Assembly: GCF_000376825.1 (NCBI RefSeq)
Contig: NZ_AQXW01000004.1
Coordinates: forward strand, 1,302,001 to 1,366,000
Length of the DNA: 64,000 bases
Source: Demetria terragena DSM 11295
Lineage (GTDB): Bacteria; Actinomycetota; Actinomycetes; Actinomycetales; Dermatophilaceae
Direction of reading: 5' to 3'
In this document: piece after piece, positions 53,228-62,694 of the stretch
Position numbering within the stretch: the first letter of the stretch is position 1
Layout: every line of letters begins with the position of its first letter
The notes under the pieces: model-generated
The model's database searches: none
Told to the model about the DNA's origin: nothing
The model's input: only the letters and a program-made list of their open reading frames with translations
Made by a program: the position numbers and the translations under genes

Positions 53228-53980
53228 TCAGGCCTCGGGGAAGGGCTGCTCATAGCGGATCGGTCCGACCTCGATGCAGGCCGTGGGGTCGCCGCTCCAG
53301 TGCACCGGAAGGTCATAGCCGCGCACCGTGTCCACCACGCGCTCGGCCAATCGTGCCGCGCCGGACCCCATGTCTCCTGACATATCGGAGAAGCCGATCA
53401 GGAGGGTGCCGGTCGCGACCAGCCGATCGATGTCCTGGGTGTGCGAATACACATACCCCAGAACGGCATTGCCACGGCGAGTAGCCATGGCCTGAGCCTG
53501 CTCATATCCGTCTTCGGCCCCTTCACCGGTGTCCCAGCCCACGCCGAAAGACACGGCGATGCCATCGGCCTCCAGTCTGCTGAACGCGCGCCGTAGGTTG
53601 ATGGTGTCTCGCGCGGAGTGCGGGACCAGGCGATTGTGCTCGGCAATGACGGCCTCGAGCACCTCCCGTGCTTCGTCCTCGCTCAACTCGGGCTCATCGG
53701 GAAATTCCCAGGCGAACTCGCCGCTGTCGATGAGGTCGCTTATGCGCTCTTCAAGGTCACTGCTGTCCTCCGTTCCGATCACCACCCAACTCATGACCAG
53801 CCCCGCGAAGGTCGCGCCCTCATATGGTGGGTACGCCGAGGACATCACGGGGTGGGGCCGCCACGCCTCGCGCTCGCCTGGCACCGGCCCTTCGGGCGCG
53901 ACTAGAGGTGCTTCGCTCGGTTCGTGCTCTGCGTCCGAGTCGCCCTTGCGGCTGCCAGAAAGCCAGTCACGGAGTCCCAT
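53228..53980 (-). CDS. Uncharacterised acidic protein between nuoH and the binding-protein genes
   Basis: 250 aa, strongly acidic, no signal peptide or membrane segment. I do not recognise a domain with certainty. A Pro-rich stretch (about 30-60) is followed by an acidic helical segment EEPELSEDEAREVLEAV-like near 95-125. The C-terminal half carries GIAVSFGVGWDTGEGAEDGYEQA. ATG 53980 follows GAGGGGC and is 16 bp after the nuoH stop, so it is co-transcribed with nuoABCH. That position is where nuoI is normally found. Confidence 0.75.
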   Translation of the reverse strand: MGLRDWLSGSRKGDSDAEHEPSEAPLVAPEGPVPGEREAWRPHPVMSSAYPPYEGATFAGLVMSWVVIGTEDSSDLEERISDLIDSGEFAWEFPDEPELSEDEAREVLEAVIAEHNRLVPHSARDTINLRRAFSRLEADGIAVSFGVGWDTGEGAEDGYEQAQAMATRRGNAVLGYVYSHTQDIDRLVATGTLLIGFSDMSGDMGSGAARLAERVVDTVRGYDLPVHWSGDPTACIEVGPIRYEQPFPEA

Positions 53981-53996
53981 GCCCCTCAGTATTGAC

Positions 53997-54977
53997 TCAT
54001 CGGGTGGTGAGCACGACCCCAATGGCGGTGATGGCCAACTGCAGCAACGCCAGCGGCACCAACCCGAGCCAGGCAAGTCGCTGCAACTGATCTTCACGCA
54101 TCCGCGGCCAGGCAACGCGCATCCAGATGATGAACACTGCCACGGCGAATCCTTTAAGAAGGGTCCACAGCCACCCGATCGTGTCGTCGAACGGACCCGT
54201 CCAGCCGCCGAGGTAGAGCACGACGAACAGCAGTGACATCACGACGATTCCGGCATATTCGGCCAGAAGGAAGAAGGCGAAGCGCAGACCGCCGTACTCG
54301 GTATAAGGACCCATCACCAGTTCAGCGTCAGCGATCGGCATATCGAACGGCGGCCGCTGCAACTCGGCAGTGGCAGCGACCATCAGCACGAGCGCGGCAG
54401 GCAATTGCCAGATCAGCCACCACGGTGTCCAGGCGTGGGCGATGTCGGTCAGCGACAGCGAGCCGGCTGCCAGAGCAAAGGATGCGGTCGCCAGGATCAG
54501 CGGGAGTTCGTAACTCACCAACTGCGCGGCCGAACGCATTGCGCCCACGAGGGCGTACTTATTGCCCGACCCCCACCCGGCCATCAAGGTGCCGAGGGCA
54601 CCGACGCCCGTGACCGCGAGAACAACCAGCAGGCTGCCTGGCATGTTTGCCCCGGCCACTCCGTCGGAGAGCGGGATGACCGCGAGCGCGACGAGATAGG
54701 ACACCAATGCCACTGCAGGCGCCAGTCGGAAAACCGTTCGATCGGCAGCAGCCGGAACGATGTCTTCTTTCTGGGCGAACTTCACCCCGTCGGCGATGAG
54801 TTGTGCCCAGCCGTGGAATCCCCCGGCGTGCATCGGCCCCAGACGGCCCTGCATGTGCGCCATGACCTTGTGCTCGGTCTGCCCTACGAGCAGGGGCAGC
54901 ACCAAGAACGCCCCCAGCACCAGAGCCGCGCGGAGCACGATCTCCAGAATCGTCAGGCCGATCACCTCGGCCCCCAT
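53997..54977 (-). CDS. nuoH: NADH-quinone oxidoreductase subunit H
   Basis: A 326-aa membrane subunit that helps form the quinone chamber. Conserved loops RLGPMHAGGFHGWAQLIADG and ELQRPPFDMPIADAELV are intact. It overlaps the nuoC stop by 16 bp; nuoD, E, F and G, which normally lie between, are absent. Confidence 0.95.
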   Translation of the reverse strand: MGAEVIGLTILEIVLRAALVLGAFLVLPLLVGQTEHKVMAHMQGRLGPMHAGGFHGWAQLIADGVKFAQKEDIVPAAADRTVFRLAPAVALVSYLVALAVIPLSDGVAGANMPGSLLVVLAVTGVGALGTLMAGWGSGNKYALVGAMRSAAQLVSYELPLILATASFALAAGSLSLTDIAHAWTPWWLIWQLPAALVLMVAATAELQRPPFDMPIADAELVMGPYTEYGGLRFAFFLLAEYAGIVVMSLLFVVLYLGGWTGPFDDTIGWLWTLLKGFAVAVFIIWMRVAWPRMREDQLQRLAWLGLVPLALLQLAITAIGVVLTTR

Positions 54978-55492
54978 GACGAGTCGGGCACTCCCGGCGG
55001 AAGGTTTTTCCTGCGTCCGCGCTTCGGTGCTGGCGAATCTCCTGACTCACCAGGGTCTTTCGCGCCCGGCCACGGCTTGGAGACACGCGCCGCCAGCACA
55101 AAGCTCTTGCGCAGCGGGTGTCCCTCGAAGCCCTCGGGAAGAAGCAGTGGTCGGACCCCGAGTCGGCTGCCGTCTTCGAATCCGGTGAAGGCAATGCCGA
55201 ACATTTCGTGGGTCTCGCGCTCATGCCAGGCGGCGCCGCGCCACAGGGTCGTGACGCTCGGCAGCGGTGCGCCATCAGCGATGCGGGTACGCACCAAGAC
55301 TGAGCGGAGCGCGGCGGGCGACCCCATGTCGTACAGGTGGACGATGATCTCGAACCCTGGGTCCTCTTCCGCGTCCGTCTGATCCACGGCGGTAAGGAAG
55401 TCGAAGAACGCGAAACCTTCCCCGCGCAGACCTTCGAGCGTGGCGTACCAGTCGAGGGGAGCGCACTCTCGGCGCAGCGGTTCACTGCTCAT
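54962..55492 (-). CDS. nuoC: NADH-quinone oxidoreductase subunit C
   Basis: 176 aa of the 30-kDa subunit family, with the signature [19 protein letters not shown] and a C-terminal Pro/Arg-rich tail. It is not fused to a NuoD domain. ATG 55492 overlaps the nuoB stop by 11 bp and its stop overlaps nuoH. Confidence 0.92.
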   Translation of the reverse strand: MSSEPLRRECAPLDWYATLEGLRGEGFAFFDFLTAVDQTDAEEDPGFEIIVHLYDMGSPAALRSVLVRTRIADGAPLPSVTTLWRGAAWHERETHEMFGIAFTGFEDGSRLGVRPLLLPEGFEGHPLRKSFVLAARVSKPWPGAKDPGESGDSPAPKRGRRKNLPPGVPDSSWGPR

Positions 55493-56069
55493 CGGCAGCC
55501 TCCGGCGGCGCCACCAGCGGCCGCGTCACGGCGCCAGCAAAGCGGCGCCGGGCCGCAACACCCTCTGTGGTGAGGCGCTCGCTCGCGATCGACTCCTGCA
55601 GCGTCAGGATGCCGTGTAGCAGTGCTTCTGGACGTGGCGGGCATCCAGGAACGTAGACATCGACCGGAATGATCTGGTCGACGCCCTTGGTGACTGAGTA
55701 CGAATCCCAGTACGGCCCACCAGAGTTGGAGCATGCGCCAAACGAAATGACGTACTTCGGCTCGGGCATCTGGTCATAGAGACGACGAACAGCAGGAGCC
55801 ATCTTGTCGGTCACCGTCCCGGAGACGACCATCAAGTCGGCCTGGCGCGGACCAGGAGCGAAGGGGATGACACCCAACCGAATGAAGTCGTGCCGGGCCA
55901 TGCTGGCGGCGATGAATTCGATGGCACAGCAAGCAAGTCCGAAGTTAAACACCCACAGCGAATAGCGCCGACCCCAGTTGAGGATCAGCCGCATCGGCTT
56001 GGGTGCTACCTGCTGTAGCGGACCGACACGAGGAGTGGGGAGGTCGACGGCAGAGGACTTTTCGGTCAT
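55482..56069 (-). CDS. nuoB: NADH-quinone oxidoreductase subunit B (cluster N2)
   Basis: A 195-aa subunit holding the terminal 4Fe-4S cluster N2. Ligands C47 and C48 (GLACCAIEF), C113 (GACSNSGG) and C143 (VPGCPPRPE) are all present. ATG 56069 overlaps the nuoA stop as ATGA. Electron flow from N2 needs the quinone site made with NuoD, which is not in the window. Confidence 0.95.
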   Translation of the reverse strand: MTEKSSAVDLPTPRVGPLQQVAPKPMRLILNWGRRYSLWVFNFGLACCAIEFIAASMARHDFIRLGVIPFAPGPRQADLMVVSGTVTDKMAPAVRRLYDQMPEPKYVISFGACSNSGGPYWDSYSVTKGVDQIIPVDVYVPGCPPRPEALLHGILTLQESIASERLTTEGVAARRRFAGAVTRPLVAPPEAADEQ

Positions 56070-56440
56070 GCCGTCCACCGCAGCAGTCCGCGGCGCGCGG
56101 CGTGGGCTAGCCCGACCAGAAGCACGCCGATGAAGATGGCCATCTCCACCAGGCTCGCCATCCCAAGGTTGGTGTCTCGCAACACCGTGGCCCAGGGGAA
56201 GAGATAAACCGCGTCCACGGCGAAGACGACATAGAGGAAGGCGAACCCGAGATAGCGAATCTGCGACTGCGCCCAGCCGTGCCCCACCGGATCGACGCCG
56301 GACTCGTACGTCGTGAGTCGGGTCGCGACCGGCGACACCGGCGCGAGGAGGCGTCTCATCACCATCGCGGCGCCGAAGAGCAGGACCCCAGCGAGACCCA
56401 CGGCGAGGACGACGGCATAGCCGGCAAGTGGTTGGCTCAC
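56066..56440 (-). CDS. nuoA: NADH-quinone oxidoreductase subunit A
   Basis: A 124-aa three-helix membrane subunit with the conserved [19 protein letters not shown] loop and [14 protein letters not shown]. It starts at GTG 56440 after CGGGG; an extension upstream has no membrane character. It is first in the nuoABCH unit. Confidence 0.93.
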   Translation of the reverse strand: MSQPLAGYAVVLAVGLAGVLLFGAAMVMRRLLAPVSPVATRLTTYESGVDPVGHGWAQSQIRYLGFAFLYVVFAVDAVYLFPWATVLRDTNLGMASLVEMAIFIGVLLVGLAHAARRGLLRWTA

Positions 56441-56559
56441 GGCCCCGAGAGTAACGACCCCATGGGTCCGAGCGCGGGAGCCCGAGCCGGTGCGGTGTGA
56501 ATCAAACGCGCTCGCGGCTGCTGTCGGGGTGCGGGGCATACCTGTCTAGGGTCGGGGCC

Positions 56560-57138
56560 ATGAATGCACGGCGGCCATCCCCACAGGTGCAGAGGTGGCA
56601 CGCCGAGATGGCGCAGACCGGGCGCGTCGTGCTGCACACGAGCCCCGTGAAGGCCTCGCTCCTGCTGCTGGTCGGTGTGGTGTTTCTTGCCGTCGGCGTC
56701 ATCGGCCTGATGGTGACGCTCGATGGTGACGGCAACCGGCCCCTCGGGGTGGCATGGTTTGGCTTCATCATCCTGTTCGGCCTCGCAGGTGTCGTGGCCT
56801 CGATAGTGCGCCTCGCCCGCCCGGCGCGGCTTATCGTCGAGCCGCACCAACTGATGTGGGGGCCGAACGTGATTCCGTGGGCGTGGGTGGGTTCCGTCGA
56901 CCAGTACAGCCTGAAGCTCGGGAGTCCGAAGTTCCTCTATGTCCGCTTCAACGAGACAGCCCAGGCGGCCATCCCGCCTCCCAACGGCGCACTCGCACAG
57001 GGACTCTTGAAGGCCGATCACTCGATGTTCGGCGGCCCGGCGACCGCACTGCCACCTAACCTGAACGGTCGAATCAAGGACCAGCTGGCCTTCCTGCGGG
57101 AGGTCCACGCCTGGAGTCATGCATCCAGCAGCGGGTAG
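56560..57138 (+). CDS. Small two-helix membrane protein with PH-like domain
   Basis: 192 aa. Two adjacent transmembrane helices lie at about residues 33-55 and 65-85. A soluble domain follows, with LIVEPHQLMWGPNVIPWAWVGSVDQYSL, a pattern found in bacterial PH-like membrane proteins. Function unknown. ATG 56560 was chosen; a frame from 56497 has no family support. It is divergent from nuoA. Confidence 0.7.
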   Translation: MNARRPSPQVQRWHAEMAQTGRVVLHTSPVKASLLLLVGVVFLAVGVIGLMVTLDGDGNRPLGVAWFGFIILFGLAGVVASIVRLARPARLIVEPHQLMWGPNVIPWAWVGSVDQYSLKLGSPKFLYVRFNETAQAAIPPPNGALAQGLLKADHSMFGGPATALPPNLNGRIKDQLAFLREVHAWSHASSSG

Positions 57139-57183
57139 CCCATCTGCGGGATTTATCCAGCCCACTGCGTTCTGGGGGATCGG

Positions 57184-58212
57184 TCAGGTACGTGACGTTG
57201 CGGGCTCCCAGCCAAGAGCGGGCGCGACGTGCTCGGCGAACGCCTCCAGCACGTGGGCGTTGTAGTCGACACCCAACTGGTTGGGGATCGTGAGCATCAG
57301 AGTGTCGGCGGCCATGACCGCCGAGTCAGCCTTCAGTTGCTCGATCAGGACATCCGGCTCAGCGGCGTAGGTCTTGCCGAAGGTCGACCGGTAGCCGTCG
57401 ATGATCCCGACCTGGTCCTCGTCGGGTCGACCACCGAAGTATGCGCGGTCCAGGTCGCTCACCAGCGGAAACACGCTGCGGCTCACCGAAACCCGCGGGG
57501 TACGCGGGTGCCCGGCGCCGGCATACGCCTCCCGATAGCGATCGATCTGCGACCGCTGCAACTCGTGGAAGGGGGTGCCGTCTGCCTCCGTGAGCAGGGT
57601 CGAGGACATCATGTTGAGACCGAGTTCACCGACCCACCCGGCTGTGTCGCGCGAGCCCGAACCCCACCAGATGCGATCGCGCAGGCCAGGCGAGTGAGGC
57701 TGCACCGGCAGCCGGGTTCCGCGCGGCGCACGTGCCGGGTCGGCGTCGACCATGCCCTCACCGTCGATCGCTTGGAGGAAGGTCGCGAACTTCTCGCGAG
57801 CAAGGTCACCGCCGCGCGGGTCTTGGGCGCCGGTGTAGCCGAACGCTTCATATCCACGCACCGCGGTCTCGGGCGATCCCCGCGAGATGCCGATGGCGAT
57901 CCGCTGGTCGGCGAGGAGGTCGAGCGCGGCGAGGTCCTCGGCAAGGCTCAGCGGGTTCTCGTAGCGCATGTCGATCACGCCAGTGCCGACCTCGATCGAC
58001 TGGGTACGCGCTGCCATCGCCGCGAGCAAAGGGATCGGCCCGGCCGCCTGCCGCTCGAAGTGGTGAACCCGGACGTACGCGCCGTTGACGCCGAGCTCGT
58101 CCGCCGCGACGGCGAGGTCAACCGTCTGGTGCAGCATGTCCGCGGCCGTGCGGGTCTGTGAACCGCGTAGCGGTGAGTAGTGGCCGAAGCTCAGGAAGCC
58201 GAAGGATTTCAT
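57184..58212 (-). CDS. LLM-class flavin-dependent monooxygenase
   Basis: A 342-aa luciferase-like TIM-barrel protein, MKSFGFLSFGHYSPLRG at the start and GVNGAYVRVHHFERQAAGPIPLLAA typical of F420/FMN-dependent members. The segment LADQRIAIGISRGSPETA is also family-like. Substrate unknown. It is divergent from the DUF389 gene and convergent with the small membrane protein. Confidence 0.88.
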   Translation of the reverse strand: MKSFGFLSFGHYSPLRGSQTRTAADMLHQTVDLAVAADELGVNGAYVRVHHFERQAAGPIPLLAAMAARTQSIEVGTGVIDMRYENPLSLAEDLAALDLLADQRIAIGISRGSPETAVRGYEAFGYTGAQDPRGGDLAREKFATFLQAIDGEGMVDADPARAPRGTRLPVQPHSPGLRDRIWWGSGSRDTAGWVGELGLNMMSSTLLTEADGTPFHELQRSQIDRYREAYAGAGHPRTPRVSVSRSVFPLVSDLDRAYFGGRPDEDQVGIIDGYRSTFGKTYAAEPDVLIEQLKADSAVMAADTLMLTIPNQLGVDYNAHVLEAFAEHVAPALGWEPATSRT

Positions 58213-58298
58213 TGACGTTTCAACCAATGCCCGTCGGTCTTTGTTCCTTCTCTGCGGGTCTATGCCCCAGTGCCGATGCGGTGGGGTCAGAATCAGGC

Positions 58299-59285
58299 AT
58301 GCTCACCACCTTGCGCCAGAAGCTGCTTCCCGAATCCCAGCGCCGAACTCTAGAAGAGCTGTCCGAGGACTTGGAGTTCACTGGCGACACGGTCGGTAAG
58401 CAATCGGCCTTCTGGTCAATGCTGGTGCTGTCGGGCATCATCGCGGCTGCTGGCGTGTTCTCGGACTCCACGGCGACCGTGATCGGCGCGATGATCATTG
58501 CCCCGCTCTCGACACCGATCATGGGAATTGCGCTTGCGGTGGTGAAGCGGCAAATCAACGGGTCCATCCCGTATGTCCTCGGCGGCGTCGCGGTCGTCGT
58601 TGCCCTTGGCCTGCTGTTTTCCCTTGCGCTCCCGGCCGACTACGAACTGTTGGGCAATAGCCAGATCTCCGGCCGGGTCTCTCCCAGCCTGATCGACTTG
58701 GTCGCTGCATTGGGCTCTGGGCTGGCCGGGGCGCTGGCGTTTGCTCGGCGCGACGTCGGGTCGGTCCTGCCCGGAGTGGCGATCTCGATCTCGCTGGTCC
58801 CGCCACTGGTGGTCGTGGGCCTATGTCTGGGGCAAGGCTCTTTCGGGCTCGCGGCGGGCGCCATGCTGCTGTTCGTCTCCAACGTGGTGTCGCTGGTCAT
58901 CGCAGGACTGTTCTTGTTCACGGTCCTCGGATACACCGCGCCGGGCGACACCGCCGACGATGCGCACGCCGACCGAACCTCCAAGACCGTCGCCCTGCTC
59001 TTCACCGTCGTCGTCGTTTTCCTCGGCATCAACACGGCAGCGAACTACCTTCTCGCACACTGGGAATCCGCGGTGAAACAAGCCGCCGATCGTTGGGTGG
59101 CCGACACTGCGGGCGCAGAGGTCACCGAAGTCAGTCAGCGGGGCACGGTGTTTGAGGTGCACGTCACCAGCCCCTCCGATCTTCCGCCGGTATCGCGGCT
59201 GGCGACCGCCGTCGAGAAGGAGTTGCCCGACCTCATCGACCTTCGCGTAGTCAACACCCGCGGTGAGGTCATCGATGCCGATTGA
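58299..59285 (+). CDS. DUF389 family membrane protein
   Basis: 328 aa. The signature VIGAMIIAPLSTPIMGIALAVV lies in about eight hydrophobic helices, with a soluble C-terminal tail (about 265-328). Function is unknown in the family. ATG 58299 begins MLTTLRQKLLPESQRR; the frame upstream overlaps the divergent monooxygenase promoter region. Confidence 0.87.
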   Translation: MLTTLRQKLLPESQRRTLEELSEDLEFTGDTVGKQSAFWSMLVLSGIIAAAGVFSDSTATVIGAMIIAPLSTPIMGIALAVVKRQINGSIPYVLGGVAVVVALGLLFSLALPADYELLGNSQISGRVSPSLIDLVAALGSGLAGALAFARRDVGSVLPGVAISISLVPPLVVVGLCLGQGSFGLAAGAMLLFVSNVVSLVIAGLFLFTVLGYTAPGDTADDAHADRTSKTVALLFTVVVVFLGINTAANYLLAHWESAVKQAADRWVADTAGAEVTEVSQRGTVFEVHVTSPSDLPPVSRLATAVEKELPDLIDLRVVNTRGEVIDAD

Positions 59286-59306
59286 GCGTGCACACCGGCC
59301 TGTCGG

Positions 59307-60203
59307 TCAGGTCAGCCGACCACCGATGACGTGCCGGAAATAGTCATGCAGCACCGTCATCTCTGGTGAAAACTCTCGCCCCTGCGCCCACGCCAGACCA
59401 ATGTCCATGTCTGGGACGGGGTCGGCGAGCACGACCGCCTCGATGCGCCCGCCTTCCAACGACCACGGGCGATAGACCATGTCCGACAGGACCGTGATCG
59501 CATCTCCGCCTGCGACCAAACTGCGGATCGCTTCGATCGAGGACGTGCTGAGATAGACCGTCGGCGGCTTCGCGGACCAGTAGGCGCGGGTCGTCTGATC
59601 GGCTTCGTCGACGGTGAGGAGCGCGTACGGAAACTCGGCGACGTCCGCGAGTGTCGGTTCAGTAAGTTCGGCGAGCGGGTGGTGTGGCGCGACCCACAGG
59701 CGCCGGCTGGAGTGCACCAGGGTTTCGTAGCGGATCTTTGGACTGTCGACGTTGGACGTGAGCACCACGGCCAAGTCAAGATCGCCATCGACTACCTGTT
59801 GCTCGATCGAGGTTCGATCCATCTCGAACCACTGGAGGTCCAGATGGGGAAACTGCAGCCGTAGCCGGTGAATGTGCGTCGGCAAGAAGTAGCCCATCAC
59901 CGTGTAGGTCACCCCGACTCGCAGGGTTCCCCGGATATCCGTGTCGCCGGGCGCGGAGGTCTCCGCCTCACGTGCCAGCTCCAGGATCTGACGAGCCTTG
60001 GGCAAGAGGCTCCGGCCTGCCGCGGTCAGCGTCACGCCACGTGGGCTTCGTTCGAAGACCGCCCTCCCCAACTCGCGCTCAACACCTTGCACGGCCGTCG
60101 TCACGGCAGATTGTGAGACATAGAGCTCCCGCGCCGCCGCACTGACCTGTCCCGCTTCGGCCACCGCGACGAAGTAGGTCAGCTGCCGCATGGTGAATCC
60201 CAC
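59307..60203 (-). CDS. LysR-family regulator divergent from the pxp/biotin operon
   Basis: 298 aa with N-terminal winged helix (about 5-65: [31 protein letters not shown]) and a C-terminal effector-binding domain. GTG 60203 is used because GGAG lies 5 bases upstream; an ATG four codons later is possible. It faces pxpA across a gap with a near-perfect LysR-like dyad, so it probably controls that operon and itself. Confidence 0.88.
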   Translation of the reverse strand: MGFTMRQLTYFVAVAEAGQVSAAARELYVSQSAVTTAVQGVERELGRAVFERSPRGVTLTAAGRSLLPKARQILELAREAETSAPGDTDIRGTLRVGVTYTVMGYFLPTHIHRLRLQFPHLDLQWFEMDRTSIEQQVVDGDLDLAVVLTSNVDSPKIRYETLVHSSRRLWVAPHHPLAELTEPTLADVAEFPYALLTVDEADQTTRAYWSAKPPTVYLSTSSIEAIRSLVAGGDAITVLSDMVYRPWSLEGGRIEAVVLADPVPDMDIGLAWAQGREFSPEMTVLHDYFRHVIGGRLT

Positions 60204-60225
60204 TACATCTCCAGGTATCCAGTTA

Positions 60226-60245
60226 TTCGATATCAACCTATCGAA
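60226..60245. promoter_or_regulatory. Candidate LysR operator
   Basis: Perfect dyad TTCGATA-N6-TATCGAA in the lysR-pxpA gap, fitting the T-N11-A rule of LysR sites. Confidence 0.6.
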
Positions 60246-60319
60246 ACATTCGTCTTCCCAATATCCTACGTCGCTGCCACGCTGCTGAATACACCTTCCA
60301 ACTTCGAGGAGACATCCCG

Positions 60320-61099
60320 GTGAAGACCGCAGTAGATCTCAACTGCGACATGAGCGAGGGCTTCGGCACCTGGCGCATCGACGGCGACATCGACGGGCTC
60401 TTGATGCCGATGGTCTCTTCAATCAATGTCGCCGGGGGTTTCCACGCTGGCGACCCAGCCACCATCGCGTTGAACGTCCGGCGCGCCCGCGAGCACGGCG
60501 TGGGCGTCGGCGCCCACCCCGGGTTCCGCGATCTCGTGGGGTTCGGACGGCGTCATATCGACGCCGCACCCGATGAACTCGTCGCCGATGTCATCTACCA
60601 ACTCGGCGCTGTTCGCGAGTTCACCCGTCTCATGGACGTGCCCCTGCAGCACCTCAAACTGCATGGCGCTCTCTACATGCACGCGGCTCGGGACGAAGAC
60701 TTCGCCACCGCTCTGGTCGAGGCACTCCAACGAGTTGACCCCAGCCTGCCCGTCCTGGTCATGGGGGGCACCGTGATCGACGTCATCGCGCGCAAGCTCG
60801 GCCAGCCCGTGATCCGCGAGTTGTACGGCGACCGGCACTACGGCGCCGACGGCACCATTGTCTTTACTCGTGATGTCGGTCGACTGTCCCCGAAGGATGT
60901 TGCGGCCAAGGTCCTACAAGCCTGTCGCCAGGGCACCGTGACCACGGTCGATGGCGACGAGGTTCCCCTTGAGTTCGACTCGATCTGCCTACACAGCGAT
61001 ACCCCCGGAGCCCTCGATCTGGTAACGGCCACTCGTACCGCACTCGATGACTCCGGCATCACCGTCCAGAGTTTTACGCAGAAGGAGATTCAGCTATGA
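60320..61099 (+). CDS. pxpA: 5-oxoprolinase subunit A (LamB/YcsF family)
   Basis: A 259-aa protein with [33 protein letters not shown] and [11 protein letters not shown], all conserved in the family. PxpABC converts 5-oxoproline to glutamate with ATP. The usual IACGFHAGDP motif reads [10 protein letters not shown] here, with Gly for the Cys. GTG 60320 follows GAGGAG. Its stop overlaps accB as ATGA. Since the operon also encodes biotin proteins, the true substrate may differ from 5-oxoproline. Confidence 0.9.
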   Translation: MKTAVDLNCDMSEGFGTWRIDGDIDGLLMPMVSSINVAGGFHAGDPATIALNVRRAREHGVGVGAHPGFRDLVGFGRRHIDAAPDELVADVIYQLGAVREFTRLMDVPLQHLKLHGALYMHAARDEDFATALVEALQRVDPSLPVLVMGGTVIDVIARKLGQPVIRELYGDRHYGADGTIVFTRDVGRLSPKDVAAKVLQACRQGTVTTVDGDEVPLEFDSICLHSDTPGALDLVTATRTALDDSGITVQSFTQKEIQL

Positions 61100-61341
61100 G
61101 CACGCATGACGTCACTTCACCCCTACCCGGCACGTTCTATACCCGAGAGTCGCCGACCTCCGATCCCTTTGTCTCCGTGGGCGATACGGTCGCAGTCGGG
61201 GACACGATCGGACTGGTCGAGGTCATGAAGATGTTTAACCCGGTCACCACAGACGTCGCTGGCACCGTTGTCGAGGTCCTAGTTGAAACCGAAGACGCCG
61301 TCGATGTGGGCGATCCGCTGGTCCGCCTCGAGGTGGGATGA
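61096..61341 (+). CDS. accB: Biotin carboxyl carrier protein
   Basis: 81 aa consisting of just the biotinyl domain; the biotin acceptor is K45 in [10 protein letters not shown]. It lacks the N-terminal half of E. coli AccB and is close to the minimum domain size. It starts inside the pxpA stop (ATGA) and ends 3 bp before accC. Confidence 0.93.
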   Translation: MSTHDVTSPLPGTFYTRESPTSDPFVSVGDTVAVGDTIGLVEVMKMFNPVTTDVAGTVVEVLVETEDAVDVGDPLVRLEVG

Positions 61342-61344
61342 GCT

Positions 61345-62694
61345 GTGGGTTCAGTCACCCGCCTACTCGTCGCTAACCGCGGCGAGATCGCCGTACGGAT
61401 CATCCGCACAGCCCGCGAAATGGGAATCACAACCATCGCCGCTTATAGCGACGCGGACCGAGATTCCCTCCCGGTCTGGCTCGCCGATGAGTCGGTCCAC
61501 ATTGGCGGCGCACACGCCAAGAAGAGCTATCTGAACGCTGAGGTCCTCCTCGCCGCAGCGACCCAGAGCAACGCCGATGCCATCCATCCCGGCTACGGGT
61601 TTTTGTCGGAAAGCCCTGCCTTCGCGCGGGCGGTTGCCGATGCCGGTCTGACGTGGATTGGGCCGGATGCCAACATGATTGAAAAGATGGGCGACAAGGC
61701 GCGCGCCATCGAAACGGCTCGCACTGCCGGGGTTCCCGTGGTTCCGGGAAGCGATGGCCCAGTGCGCGATGTCGAGTCCGCGGTGGTGGCCGCCGACTCG
61801 ATCGGTTACCCCGTGCTGATCAAAGCCTCCGCTGGTGGTGGCGGTCGTGGAATTCGTCCGGCCGCTGATGAGGCCGAGTTGAGGACCGAGATCGTGGCCG
61901 CGCAGCAGGAGGCCGAGGCGGCATTCGGCGACGGCACCGTCTACCTCGAAAGGTTCGTTCCCCGCGCACGTCACATCGAGGTGCAGATCCTGGGTGATGG
62001 TCACGACGCCGTGCACGTCTTCGAGCGCGACTGCTCACTTCAGCGTCGTCGGCAGAAAATTTGGGAAGAGGCCCCAGCGGCAGCGCTCTCAGACGACGTG
62101 CGCGAGCAGATGTGCACCGCGGCGGTCGATCTCGCGCGCTCGGTCGGCTATGTCGGCGCGGGGACAGTGGAGTTCCTCTACGACCCCACCACGACTGAGT
62201 TCTTCTTCATCGAGATGAACACCCGCATCCAGGTCGAGCACCCAATCTCTGAAGAAATCTCCGGAATTGACCTGATAGCGGCCATGATTCGAGTGTGCCA
62301 GGGTGAGCCGCTCGGCCTGACCCAGGATCAGATTGCCCGGCGGGGGCACGCCATCGAGGTCCGCATCAACGCCGAAGACCCCGCTCGCGGGTTCATGCCC
62401 TCCCCCGGGGAGATATCCAGCCTGACATGGCCGCTGGGGCCTGGGGTCCGCGTCGATTCGATGGCATACCCCGGCTATCGCATCCCCCCGTTCTATGACT
62501 CGCTCATCGGCAAACTGATCGTGTGGGGCACTGATCGCGAGCACGCACTTGCCCGCCTCGAACGCGCGCTACGTGAGATCGACATCGACGGTCCAGCCAC
62601 CACCCTGCCGTTCTTCGACACGTTGCTGGCCCACCCCGATGTTCGGGCAAACACCTTTCATACCACCTGGATTGAGAGCGAGGCGATGAGCTGA
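61345..62694 (+). CDS. accC: Biotin carboxylase
   Basis: A 449-aa ATP-grasp enzyme that carboxylates the biotin carrier. LLVANRGEIAVRIIRTARE begins the N-domain, the glycine-rich ATP loop is KASAGGGGRGIRP (about 159-170), and the catalytic segment is FIEMNTRIQVEHPISE. GTG 61345. Its stop overlaps pxpB by one base. As a discrete single-domain protein it differs from the fused AccA-type alpha subunits typical of actinobacterial acyl-CoA carboxylases. Confidence 0.95.
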   Translation: MGSVTRLLVANRGEIAVRIIRTAREMGITTIAAYSDADRDSLPVWLADESVHIGGAHAKKSYLNAEVLLAAATQSNADAIHPGYGFLSESPAFARAVADAGLTWIGPDANMIEKMGDKARAIETARTAGVPVVPGSDGPVRDVESAVVAADSIGYPVLIKASAGGGGRGIRPAADEAELRTEIVAAQQEAEAAFGDGTVYLERFVPRARHIEVQILGDGHDAVHVFERDCSLQRRRQKIWEEAPAAALSDDVREQMCTAAVDLARSVGYVGAGTVEFLYDPTTTEFFFIEMNTRIQVEHPISEEISGIDLIAAMIRVCQGEPLGLTQDQIARRGHAIEVRINAEDPARGFMPSPGEISSLTWPLGPGVRVDSMAYPGYRIPPFYDSLIGKLIVWGTDREHALARLERALREIDIDGPATTLPFFDTLLAHPDVRANTFHTTWIESEAMS

